Source: Ochrovirga pacifica
GTDB taxonomy: Bacteria; Bacteroidota; Bacteroidia; Flavobacteriales; Flavobacteriaceae
Assembly (NCBI RefSeq): GCF_000220525.1
Contig: NZ_AFPK01000029.1
Coordinates: forward strand, 6-64,005
Length of the DNA stretch: 64,000 nucleotides
Direction: 5' to 3'
Part shown: positions 17,280 through 27,300 of the stretch, piece after piece
How the letters are laid out: every line of letters begins with the position of its first letter
Numbering within the stretch: the stretch's first letter is position 1
Program-made: the position numbers and the translations under genes
The notes under the pieces: generated by a model
Seen by the model: only the letters and a program-made list of their open reading frames with translations
What the model was told of the DNA's origin: nothing
Database searches by the model: none

Positions 17280-18902
17280 TTATTTTATTTCTAAAGGAGC
17301 TACCTTTCCATACCCTCCTTTTGGAGCATCGTGTGCTGTAGCATGCAAATCATATTTTGGAATTATTTTTTTAAGTTCATCTCTTTGTTTTCTATGGGCT
17401 TCAGTTACTTTTGACCAATCACGGATTTCTGGAAAACTAATCAAATCATTGGGGGTCTTGCTTACATCGTACCACTTTCCGTTTCCTCCTTTTAAAACTA
17501 AATTTCCTCGAATAATAGTTTTATCCATATGATATCCGTAAATCCACTGTCTGTGTTCTTTTCTATCTGTTGTTAAAAATGGCAACAGACTCTCACCGTT
17601 AATTTCATAATCCGACGGAATCTTTACACCAGCAATATCGGCTATAGTAGGCAACACATCAGAAATATTAGCCAACACTTTTTGTTTTCCATGCTTGGTT
17701 ATGTTCAAAGTTGGTGCATAAATTATAAATGGAACATGTGTTCCTTTTTGCGACACGGGAGAAGACTTTCCATATCCACTAGTAGCATTGTCTGCACAAA
17801 AAATGAAAATGGTATTGTTTTCAATTCCTAATTCTTTAAACTTGTTTAGGTATTGCCAAACTTGGTAATCTAGATAATTTACATGGTGATGAATTCCTTG
17901 TTCTGTAATAGAATTGTGTGTATCATACACTCCGTTGTCTCCCGTAATGTTGGGTTCTTGTCTAATGTATTTTTTACCATCCCAATGAATTTTAGGTGTT
18001 CCTGGCCATTTGTTTTGAGAGTTAGGATAAAAGAAATCAAAAGCATCGTGTCCTAAGTGACTGGTATGATAAATAAAGAAAGGCTTATCTTCTTTGGCTT
18101 TTCTTTCCATAAAATCAAATGTAAATTTTAGCTCCACATCAGGACCATATGTATTCAAACCAAATTCTTTTTCTGATGTTTTGTTGTTGGGCCACCACTC
18201 CATTTTTTGCTTGCTATCTGGATGATTCATTAACTGTACGTGTGGTTTCCAGTACCATCCCGATTGAACATAGGATTTAAACGGCAACGGTTTTCCTGTA
18301 TCTGCATTGTATATTTTTTTATCTCCTTTCTTTTTTTCCAATCTAAAATCTGTTGTGTGAATTGCTTTATTGTAAGAGCCTTCTCCTGGTGTAAAACAAC
18401 CTTCATCAAAAGGAAATCCAGAAATATTCATCTGTGTTTTTCCTGCCCAAAAAGAAGCATACCCTCCTTTTTTTGCCACATGTGCAATGGTATGTGGAGA
18501 ACTCTCAAACAAATCCCATCCATTTTTCCCTTTCGGATTTTTTCCTTTGTCTTTATTATGCCACCATTTGTGTAAATGTGCATAACGTCCTGTCATCATC
18601 ATAGCACGACTAGGACCACAAATTGTAGCTGCAAAAGTGGTTTCAATAAAACAACCTTCTTTTGCCAATCGATCTAAATTTGGAGTAAAAGCACGATACG
18701 CTTTGTTTGACGAATTGATGTCTTTACCACCACTTTTAATGGGTTTTGACCAAACAGAAGAGCCATAAATAGGCAATTCTCTGGCACTGATATCATCTGC
18801 AAAAAGCAAGACAATATTCGGTTTTTTATCAGATTTATTTTGTGCACTGCTACTGCATATCGTCAGTAAAACAAGTACTAGTTTTGCTATCCTGTACATC
18901 AT
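17280..18902 (-). CDS. S1 family sulfatase
   Basis: 540-residue exported sulfatase with a signal ending near Ala20. The signature CGPSRAMMMTG begins at Cys95, the future formylglycine. Asp36-Asp37 (FADDIS) are metal ligands, and FIFCADNATSG supplies the later D-N pair of the metal site. It removes sulfate from glycans and needs a formylglycine-generating enzyme that is not encoded here. It starts 6 bp after the stop codon of propeller paralogue 2, so they are cotranscribed, and ends before a strong terminator. The S1 subfamily is not assigned. Confidence 0.92.
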   Translation of the reverse strand: MMYRIAKLVLVLLTICSSSAQNKSDKKPNIVLLFADDISARELPIYGSSVWSKPIKSGGKDINSSNKAYRAFTPNLDRLAKEGCFIETTFAATICGPSRAMMMTGRYAHLHKWWHNKDKGKNPKGKNGWDLFESSPHTIAHVAKKGGYASFWAGKTQMNISGFPFDEGCFTPGEGSYNKAIHTTDFRLEKKKGDKKIYNADTGKPLPFKSYVQSGWYWKPHVQLMNHPDSKQKMEWWPNNKTSEKEFGLNTYGPDVELKFTFDFMERKAKEDKPFFIYHTSHLGHDAFDFFYPNSQNKWPGTPKIHWDGKKYIRQEPNITGDNGVYDTHNSITEQGIHHHVNYLDYQVWQYLNKFKELGIENNTIFIFCADNATSGYGKSSPVSQKGTHVPFIIYAPTLNITKHGKQKVLANISDVLPTIADIAGVKIPSDYEINGESLLPFLTTDRKEHRQWIYGYHMDKTIIRGNLVLKGGNGKWYDVSKTPNDLISFPEIRDWSKVTEAHRKQRDELKKIIPKYDLHATAHDAPKGGYGKVAPLEIK

Positions 18903-18908
18903 ATTTTT

Positions 18909-21524
18909 TTAGTTTGCATTCCACCCTTTTTGATAACCGTTTAAATAAGTAACATACCAACCTGATCCCCAAGCAGCACTCCACAACACATTCTTGTTAT
19001 ATGGATCTGGTTTAACATCGACCATTTTATTAGGCTGCCCCAATCCTTTGTTTATTTTTTTCCATGATTTTGCTCCATCTTGAGAAAGATAAATTCCAGG
19101 ATTTTTAAACTGACCTTTTACACTTCCTGCTTGTCCCGCCACACTAATAACTATGATATTCTCATCCACTGGTGAACTCTCTACCTGCCATACAAACGGA
19201 GCTTTAAAAATTTGTTCCCAACTTTCTCCATTATTTTTACTTCTCCAAACACCCCCTTCATCGTAAGCCCCTGTTCTTCTGCCTGTTGCTATGTACATAT
19301 ACTCATTATTTCTATCTACAAACACATTGTTTACCGATTTTATTTCTGATGGAATTTTCATCTTTTCCCAAAATGTTCCCTTATTGGTTGTTTTGTACAA
19401 TCCTCCATTGTTATCATTTAAAGCTGCATAGATAATATTTGGATTTTTTGGATCCATTTCTAATCTTCTTACACTTGCTCCTTTATGAAAACCATGATTG
19501 CTTAATTCCCAAGTATATCCACCGTCAAAAGAACGATAGAAACCAAGTCCTCCTTTGGTTAATTTTGCAATACCATTCCCTACCTCTGCAATAGGTTTTC
19601 TAATGGTACAGAAATACATATTTTTGGGATTTACGGGATCTATCATTAAAGAATATTGTGGCACCAAACCTTTATACGATGGATTGTTAGCTTCCAAAAT
19701 TGTAGCTATATTTTCCCACGTTTCCCCCCCATCTGTAGACCTTCTTAACTTACCTCTATGCTCTTGTCTCCAAGCCAGTAGATAAATAGTATTAGGATCT
19801 TTTGGGTGTACCGCAACGGTAGAAGCCGAATGCAATGCATGGTATCCTTTTACATCCTTTACTTGTCCTTCTACTTGCTCTACAGCAACCGCTTGTTTGT
19901 CTGCCCAACCATCCAAATCGGTAGTTTGCCATAAGCCATGCTCTCCACTACACAGCAATCTTCTTTCTTTAATTCCAGTTTCGTGTAACATAAAACGACC
20001 TGGTAAATCACTATCTCCTCGTCCAATCCATTTTCCACTTCCTGGTGATGTTTCGTAATCATCTATTTGTTGCCAAGTTTTTCCTCCGTTATTAGAGCGA
20101 ATTGTTTGCTGATCAACTCCCATAAACACCTCTCCTTTGGCATTGATAGCCAACATACGATTCCCTGATCTGGCAGGTTGATTGTCCATATAATTTTGTA
20201 GATGAGCGAAAGCTATATTGGTTCCTACAGGGTTGTTTCTACTTTTCCAATACGCTTTGTCTTTTTCGCTTTTCCAATACATTCCCTGACGAGCACAAAC
20301 GGTCCATGTTTTACCTCCGTCTTCCGTTTTCATCGCATCACCTGCACCAAAAGATTTATCATGTTTTTTGTTAAACACCAAATAAATTTCATTTTTATTT
20401 ACAGGATTTACTGCCAAACGATTGAATACTGGCAAGGTAGTAGAAGGTAACTTTTTTAAGGTATTCTTTACTTGTTTTTTTGACATCCCTAACCAGTTTG
20501 CAACCGTATTGTAATAACGATCGTGTTCTGGCATAAAACTAATTTTGGTTAGATCTATATATAAATTTCCTGTAATATTTGTCCATGAATTTCCTCCATC
20601 AGTACTTTTAAATACCCCTCCTTGAGCACTGGTCGTTGATCCATTAGCTTTGTAAACTGTTTGCTCAACCAAATAGAGCACAAACTCACCTGTTTTTGGA
20701 TTGTAATAAGAACTTAAGTCTCTTGGTAAATTATTTGGTAAACCTTTGCCTCCTTCGTTCCAACTATCTCCACCATTTGTACTCACAAACAATCCATGAC
20801 TGGTTGCAATAATCATATGATCTGGATTCTTTGGGTTGATCACAATTCGCCCCACATCTAAATCATCAGAAATATTAGTAGCAATTTTCTTCCAAGATTT
20901 TCCGGCATTTTTAGTTTTTAAAATATATCCATAACTGGCTCTAGCCTGTTTTTTTCCGTGAGGATTTTTAGCACTTCTATGATTGCTTTTTACATTCCAA
21001 AAATCTCCTGCTCCTACAAACCATATTTGATCATCTTTAGGATGGATGGCAATCTGAGTATGTGCATTGGTATACTTACTACCTTTTCCTTCACGTGGAA
21101 TTTTATAAACTTCTTCCCAAGTACGCCCTTTATCGTGAGTGGTATAAACACCCCCTGCACGTTCTATAGCCACTCCAAAATCTGGATGTTGTGTAGAAAA
21201 ATCAATATCTAGTACACGTTCCATATCAGTCCCGTCTCCATCAGCATCTTTTAGAGAATGCCATGATTTTCCATTGTCCCATGTTCCGTAGCTTACGTGC
21301 ATATCTGGCCCCATAAACATAACATTGCTATCTGTAGGATGACACCAAAACTCCTCGTTATAACCTGCCATTCCAGGACCAAATTGTTTCCATTTTATAG
21401 ATGGATCTGAGATGACACGTTCACTTTGTATAGTTTTAAAAAACTTCCTATTTTTTTTGCTTAGTTGTGCATAGCAGGTAAATGAGCAAATAGACAACGC
21501 AATTGCAAGATATTTTAAATTCAT
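18909..21524 (-). CDS. BNR/sortilin-type double beta-propeller protein (paralogue 2)
   Basis: 871-residue exported protein with a signal ending near Ala19 (CYAQL). Multiple Asp-box repeats (STNGGDSW, STDGGNSW, TEDGGKTW, STDGGETW, SFDGGYTW and SQDGAKSW) indicate tandem propellers. It aligns over its full length with the product of 14485-17049 and is probably the result of duplication of a propeller gene within this locus. Conserved non-repeat blocks (EEFWCHPT, GDFWNVK, DDLDVGRI, CSGEHGLWQT) probably line a shared ligand site. It lies between two sulfatases in the same direction. No activity can be assigned with confidence. Confidence 0.7.
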   Translation of the reverse strand: MNLKYLAIALSICSFTCYAQLSKKNRKFFKTIQSERVISDPSIKWKQFGPGMAGYNEEFWCHPTDSNVMFMGPDMHVSYGTWDNGKSWHSLKDADGDGTDMERVLDIDFSTQHPDFGVAIERAGGVYTTHDKGRTWEEVYKIPREGKGSKYTNAHTQIAIHPKDDQIWFVGAGDFWNVKSNHRSAKNPHGKKQARASYGYILKTKNAGKSWKKIATNISDDLDVGRIVINPKNPDHMIIATSHGLFVSTNGGDSWNEGGKGLPNNLPRDLSSYYNPKTGEFVLYLVEQTVYKANGSTTSAQGGVFKSTDGGNSWTNITGNLYIDLTKISFMPEHDRYYNTVANWLGMSKKQVKNTLKKLPSTTLPVFNRLAVNPVNKNEIYLVFNKKHDKSFGAGDAMKTEDGGKTWTVCARQGMYWKSEKDKAYWKSRNNPVGTNIAFAHLQNYMDNQPARSGNRMLAINAKGEVFMGVDQQTIRSNNGGKTWQQIDDYETSPGSGKWIGRGDSDLPGRFMLHETGIKERRLLCSGEHGLWQTTDLDGWADKQAVAVEQVEGQVKDVKGYHALHSASTVAVHPKDPNTIYLLAWRQEHRGKLRRSTDGGETWENIATILEANNPSYKGLVPQYSLMIDPVNPKNMYFCTIRKPIAEVGNGIAKLTKGGLGFYRSFDGGYTWELSNHGFHKGASVRRLEMDPKNPNIIYAALNDNNGGLYKTTNKGTFWEKMKIPSEIKSVNNVFVDRNNEYMYIATGRRTGAYDEGGVWRSKNNGESWEQIFKAPFVWQVESSPVDENIIVISVAGQAGSVKGQFKNPGIYLSQDGAKSWKKINKGLGQPNKMVDVKPDPYNKNVLWSAAWGSGWYVTYLNGYQKGWNAN

Positions 21525-21603
21525 AGTTGAAAATTAAGGGTTAAAAATCCTGTTTTTTTATGCAATAAAAAGCAAGATTTGATTTTTTTTGCAATAGATA
21601 TGT

Positions 21604-23463
21604 TTAGTTGAATTGAAACTTACCATCATGAGCTCCTTTGGCAAAAGGTGGATTGTAATGTACATCAGTGCCAATAGCCTTTGTATTTTTACCAAAATTA
21701 TCACCTCCCCAATTGATTTCTGCTCGTCCATCACCAATTACGATGTCTAATAATTTCTTTTTGAGCTGAGTCACTACTTTTGAATATTTTGGATTGTTTG
21801 CTAAGTTGTTTAATTCATGGGGATCATTAATTGCATCATACAAAGACATGTCTAATTCTTCATCAGTAGCATTCATAGCCCAATTCATGTTTACACCTCT
21901 TTTAGAATTAGGTCTCGTCTTTAAAGACAAAGCATATTCTTTGGTTCTAATGTAAGCTCTGGGTCCTATGGCATGATGGCTTTCACCAATTACATAATCT
22001 CTGGCAGGGATGGAATTATGGGTTACTTTTTGCAAATCCACACCGTCTAGATATGTAAAGTTCTCATTAGATAAATCAACTCCGGCAGCAGCAAGTACCG
22101 TAGGAGCGATGTCTACAAACTCCGTAAAATCTTTCACCACTTTTCCAGCTGGAAACTTCTTTTTATCTGAAGAAACCACAATAATTGGATTGTGACTATC
22201 AATTTCCCAAGGAGTGTTTTTAGCAATAGCTCCATGATCGTTTAACTTCCATCCATGATCACCACACACATAAACTATTAACCAAGGTTGTTGTTTTTGC
22301 TCGCTGTATTTAATGAATTCTCTAGTAGCACGACCAATCAATTCATCTCCATAAGCACAAAAAGCATAGTAATCTCTAACCATATTTTGTTTTTGTTCTT
22401 CCGTAAAATCGTCCGAGAAACTCTTTTTGACACGTTTTTGAAAAGCTTTGGCCATTTTTTTGAATTCAAAATCCGTTAAAGTGGGAATTTTATAGTTTTT
22501 TTGATGAAAACGATCTCTGTAACTTTTAGGAGGCAGTACAGGCGTGTGTGGAAAATCATAACCTATATGAGCAAAAAGAGGTTTGTTAGTATCAATTCCT
22601 TCAAAAGAATTGCTCCCTAATTGAAAAGATTGGTTTTCGTTCTTTAAAAACCTAACAAAAGCTTCTGTATAGTTTCCATCACGAGTTTCTCCGACTGGTT
22701 TCGGACTTACACCTGCCAATACACCTTTGCTAAAAGGGGTCTCAAAATCTTTAATATTCTTGTTGTGCTTATACATTAACTGAAAGTTTTGGTATGCCTG
22801 TTTAGCCATACCTTTAAACTGTGGATTCTCTTTTTCTAATTTTTCTGATTTGTAATAAACTTTTCCATTAGCATCTTTAAAATACGTAACGTTTTTTAGA
22901 GGTGTTTTTAATTTAACCCCATCAATATCCGTAAGCTTAGAAACCTTACCCCATTCTGGCAACATGTCATTATCTAAAGTTTTTGCATCAATATCATTTT
23001 GATAGATTTGATAATTAAGAGGTTTTCCGTTTTTTAGGGTTCGAATACGTACTCCCAATTTCCCAACATGAAAAGTTTGATAACCCAATTTAGCCATCTC
23101 TTCAGGCAACAAAGGATAGGAATTGCTAGTATTGTTATTAAAATACTCGAACTGATAAATTCCGCTACGAAAAGGGTAACGTCCAGAGTGCATTGAAGCT
23201 CTAGAAGGAGCACAACCTTGTGCCTGGCAATACGTATTGATAAACGTGGTTCCTTCTACTGTCAACTTATCCACATTAGGAGATTCAACATACCCCAATT
23301 TACTTTCATTTTTTCCTGTTAAAATTTTATTAAAAGACTCTATAGAATCCCATCGTTGATCGTCTGTAAGCACCCATAAAACATTAGGTTGTTGTTGAGC
23401 AAGTAAGTTTGCACTACATAAAAGCACAAGTACTATTATTGTTTTTATAGTTTTAATTTTCAT
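21604..23463 (-). CDS. S1 family sulfatase (long form)
   Basis: 619-residue exported sulfatase with a signal ending near Ala22. TDDQRWDS (from about 33) provides the first metal ligands and CAPSRASMHSG, starting at Cys84, is the formylglycine signature. YVCGDHGW and HVGKLG are further active-site blocks. At over 600 residues it is longer than the sulfatase at 17280 and probably belongs to another S1 subfamily with a different regio-specificity. It is the first leftward gene after the 878-bp divergent region, 79 bp before propeller paralogue 2, so a sulfatase-propeller-sulfatase transcript is likely. Confidence 0.92.
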   Translation of the reverse strand: MKIKTIKTIIVLVLLCSANLLAQQQPNVLWVLTDDQRWDSIESFNKILTGKNESKLGYVESPNVDKLTVEGTTFINTYCQAQGCAPSRASMHSGRYPFRSGIYQFEYFNNNTSNSYPLLPEEMAKLGYQTFHVGKLGVRIRTLKNGKPLNYQIYQNDIDAKTLDNDMLPEWGKVSKLTDIDGVKLKTPLKNVTYFKDANGKVYYKSEKLEKENPQFKGMAKQAYQNFQLMYKHNKNIKDFETPFSKGVLAGVSPKPVGETRDGNYTEAFVRFLKNENQSFQLGSNSFEGIDTNKPLFAHIGYDFPHTPVLPPKSYRDRFHQKNYKIPTLTDFEFKKMAKAFQKRVKKSFSDDFTEEQKQNMVRDYYAFCAYGDELIGRATREFIKYSEQKQQPWLIVYVCGDHGWKLNDHGAIAKNTPWEIDSHNPIIVVSSDKKKFPAGKVVKDFTEFVDIAPTVLAAAGVDLSNENFTYLDGVDLQKVTHNSIPARDYVIGESHHAIGPRAYIRTKEYALSLKTRPNSKRGVNMNWAMNATDEELDMSLYDAINDPHELNNLANNPKYSKVVTQLKKKLLDIVIGDGRAEINWGGDNFGKNTKAIGTDVHYNPPFAKGAHDGKFQFN

Positions 23464-23506
23464 TTAAAATAAGTTTTTATAGAATGATTTGTAAGCAACA
23501 CCAATC

Positions 23507-23529
23507 TTTGATGGTTTACATTCATCAAA
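23507..23529. promoter_or_regulatory. Inverted repeat TTTGATG-N9-CATCAAA
   Basis: Exact 7-bp arms with a 9-bp spacer, 44-66 bp upstream of the sulfatase start. The geometry suits a dimeric regulator near the leftward promoter. Confidence 0.4.
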
Positions 23530-23919
23530 ACTCTAATTTTCAATAAAATAAAAAAGAAATCAATGGATTTATCACAGATTTAAATGAGTAAAAAAAACTA
23601 GACAAAGACTAGATATTTATTTTTTAAGACCTGAAAAAGCAATTATAGTATCTTTAAAAACCAAAACAAAATCTTGCAAATTTTCTTTTACAAATTCAAA
23701 AAGATTAATTTTTTTATGATAAAGCAAAACAAACAACTAATCAAAAACTCATCCCTTTAGTTTTGCAATCATGTTACAAAGTTTGATTTTGAATGTATAT
23801 AGTTTATTCTTATGTAAAGGATTTAAGACTCTATAAAAAACATTCAAAAATAACATACAGAAGGTAAAATAACTGTTTCTTAAAGAACCTTATATAAAAC
23901 AGAAAAAACACTGCTAAAA

Positions 23920-23934
23920 AACCAAAGTTTGGTT
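23920..23934. promoter_or_regulatory. Palindrome upstream of the susC -7 box
   Basis: AACCAAA-G-TTTGGTT is a perfect 7-bp inverted repeat 23 bp before the TACATTTG box, a possible operator. Confidence 0.35.
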
Positions 23935-23957
23935 CATTTTTTTTAATGTTAACACAA

Positions 23958-23965
23958 TACATTTG
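23958..23965 (+). promoter_or_regulatory. Putative -7 box for susC
   Basis: TACATTTG matches TAnnTTTG exactly. The nearest TTTG (23928-23931) is 26 bp upstream, longer than usual. It would give a 5' untranslated region of about 370 nt. Confidence 0.35.
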
Positions 23966-24013
23966 ACGTTTTACCTTAGTAATTTGTTACATTTCTATAA
24001 CAATACCATCAAA
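23962..24013. promoter_or_regulatory. Inverted TTTGAYG pair near the susC promoter
   Basis: TTTGACG (23962-23968) overlaps the -7 box; CATCAAA (24007-24013) is its inverted partner. Extended, TACATTTGACG and CATCAAATGTA match at 10 of 11 positions. Confidence 0.35.
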
Positions 24014-24341
24014 TGTAAAATGAAAGTTAAAAACAGCTCTAAAATCCAAAAAGTATATTTATAATCTAGTTTTATATCTTATAAACTACGATAAAGTAGA
24101 TTGATAATCTATAAAAAAGAAACTTTACTAAAAGAACAAAAAAACAGTTTTATAGAACAAATTCAAATCAAAAGTATATTAACAAAAACTTGATTTTTTT
24201 CAATAAAACCCAACAAAAACTAGCATTCAAAACTATAATTTTCATAAAATCAACATTTAATCCATCAAGTTAGTCATTTGTTTCACTCATAGTTTTATAA
24301 TCTTAAGAAATTCTTTAGCGAATTATAAACATACTTAAACT

Positions 24342-27300
24342 ATGAGATTTAAATTATTTAAAAACTTAAAAATGAGGGAGGTTTTAATCGTCCTCATTAC
24401 TGTTTTTAGCTTCAATTTAACACAGGCTCAGACTAAAAAAGTTACAGGTTCTGTAACCAATGAGAATGGAGAGCCGCTTATTGGAGTTAGTGTAAGTGCA
24501 AAAAGTACTGGAAAGTTAACAATTACTGACTTTGACGGAAATTTTGTACTTGAAATAAAAAAAGGAGATATCCTAGTAGCAGACTACCTAGGATATGCAA
24601 AAGAAGAGGTCTTAGTAAAAGATCAGGTGCGTTTTTCCATACAAATGACTCCAGATACCGATATTTTAGAAGAAGTAGTGGTTGTTGGTTATGGTAAACA
24701 AAAACAAAAAGAAGTTACCGGAGCCGTAGCCAATGTAAAAGCTGAGGTTTTAGAAAAAACTACAACTTCTGATGTTGGTTCTGCTTTGCAGGGTCAAATT
24801 TCTGGGGTAACTGTTACTTCTAGTTCTGGTGAACCTGGTTCTGAAGCAAACATTTTAATTCGTGGTTTCAGTTCTTTATTAGAAGGTCAAAACAAACCTT
24901 TATATGTTGTAGACGGTATTCCTTACGACAACGATCCTGGATTGAGTGTTAGCGAAATTGAAAGCATTGATGTATTAAAAGATGCTGCTTCAGCTTCTAT
25001 ATACGGAACTAGAGGTGCTGGTGGAGTTATCTTAATTACCACCAAACAAGGACAAGTAGGTGATATGCGTATCAACTTTAAAGCAGAATACGGATTGCAA
25101 AACATTACTAGTAACACTCCGTTATTAAGTGGTCCTGAGTTTTTGTACACACAAATTAAACTTGCTTCTGACAGAAATGGTAGTAACTACGAGCAGCAAT
25201 GGAATAGAAGTGCACAAAACCCACAAGATGCATTGAACAATACCAACTTAGAGGAAACCATTCTAAATGATATGGCTCCTATCGAAAACTACAACCTAAG
25301 TATTTCTGGTGGTAAAAAAGATTTGGTGTATAGTTTTAATACCAACTACTTTTTACAAGAAGGTATTTTAATGAACACTGACTTTAAAAGGTTAAACATC
25401 AGATCTAATGTAAAATATACTTCTGGTAAATTTAAATTAACTTCTGGTTTTACCTTTAGAAAAGATGATCGTTTTAGACCAGCTTGGCGTTTGTTAAACC
25501 AAATTTACGAGTACGATCCTAGTAGACCTGCCGTTAATTTATCTAATAACGACTTTGATATCGGTAGTGAAAATGACGATTTAGCCAATCTACAAAACGT
25601 AAACAATACTTTACGTACCATTAAGCAAACTTCTACTTCTGATCTTAACTTCACAGCCCTAAACGTTCAAATGGACTACGAGGTAAATAAAGACTTAACC
25701 ATTACAGCAAGAGGAGGAGGAAATTACACTAACAGTAGAGACGATGCTTACAAACCAGAAGTTACTGTAACAACTAGTTCCGGAGAAACTATTGTTCCTG
25801 TAGCTGCTTGGCAACGTTCTTCTATGAAAGTTTCTCACACACAAAGTTCTAAACTAACCTACGAAACTATTTTAAACTACAACAAAGACATTGGAAGACA
25901 TAAATTTGACTTTGTTTTTGCCAACTCTATCGAAAAATCTGAAAGAAAATCTTTTTTCGCTCAACAATCTTTGAATGGTTTTGGAGATAAAATCACCAAT
26001 ATCAATGCTTATAGAGGATTTCCTGAAGTTGGAACTAATGGAGACGACTTTACGAGAACCTTAATTGGGTACTTAGGTAGAATGCAATACAACTTTGCTG
26101 GTAAATATTTATTTAGTGCAAGTGTAAGAAGAGATGGTTCTTCTCAGTTTGAACCAGAAAATGCATGGGGGTGGTTCCCTTCTGTTTCTGCTGGATGGAA
26201 CTTGTCAGAAGAGTATTTCTGGAGCCCATTAAAACCAGTAATCAAAAGTTTTAAAATTAGAGCCAGTTTAGGTACAACGGGTAACGATCGTTTTAGTCCA
26301 TATCAAACCGCTGGATACACTCCTAACGGATTTAACGTTGTGTTTGGTGATTCTAACAGCGACAGTTACACAGAGGAGATTGCTTATGGAGCTGCTAGAG
26401 TAGCTCACTACAACAAAGATTTAAAATGGGAAACTTCCATAGAAAAAAACTTTGGGGTTGATATGAGTCTATTTAACAATCAATTAAGCTTTACAGCAGA
26501 TTATTATATTTCTGACAAAGAAGATTTACTATACCCTGTTTTAGTTCAACCTTCTTCTGGTATTGGAACTAGTTTTGGTAATAGATCTGTAATGATGAAC
26601 GTAGGTAACATGACTAACAAAGGTTTGGAATTTGCTTTGAAATTTAGAAGCAGAAAAGGGAAATTAAAATGGAACACCTCTGCTACTTTTTCTACCAACG
26701 ATAATGAAATTACGAAAACACACGAAAGCAACCCATTCCAATACTTAAATGGAGGTTATGTAGGTAGAAATAGTAATGATATTGTTACTGTGATTACAGA
26801 AGGTTACGAAGCTGGTGCATTCTTCTTACTAAAACAAGACGGAATTATCAACACACAAGAAGAATTGGATGAGTATATGACAGACAAAGTAGGCCCTAAC
26901 GGAGAGCCTATCAAAGGTGTTACCTCAATTGATGGTTTTGCTCCAAGATTAGGAGACTCTAAATTTAGAGATACCAACAATGATGGAATGATTAATGATG
27001 ATGACAAAGTATACTCAGGTAGTGGTACTCCTGACTTTGAAGCAGGATGGAACTTTAGTGCCAACTACAAGCAATTTGACTTTTCTATGCAATGGTATGG
27101 ATCTTTTGGTTCTGATATTATTAACGGTAACAGAGCTTACGCTTATCAATCAGGAAAACACAGAGATTTGTTCTACGGATGGTCAGAGTTAAACACACAA
27201 ACTAGCGTACCTCAATACAGAGGAACTAACAACGTAAACAACAACGCTACTTACTCTTACAGAAGTATTAGTGACTATTTCTTAGAAGACGGAAGCTTTG

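Larger units (their letters stand above)
23464..24341. other. 878-bp divergent control region of the polysaccharide locus
   Basis: No gene is seen in this AT-rich gap between the leftward sulfatase and rightward susC. It holds a perfect TTTGATG-N9-CATCAAA repeat (23507-23529), a palindrome (23920-23934), a TACATTTG box (23958-23965) and another inverted TTTGAYG pair (23962-24013). Confidence 0.6.

Noticed and set aside
14485-21524. Calling the propeller proteins sialidases because of Asp boxes
   Set aside because: No sialidase arginine triad or RIP motif, and no sialic acid genes nearby; Asp boxes also occur in sortilin and GH74-like folds.
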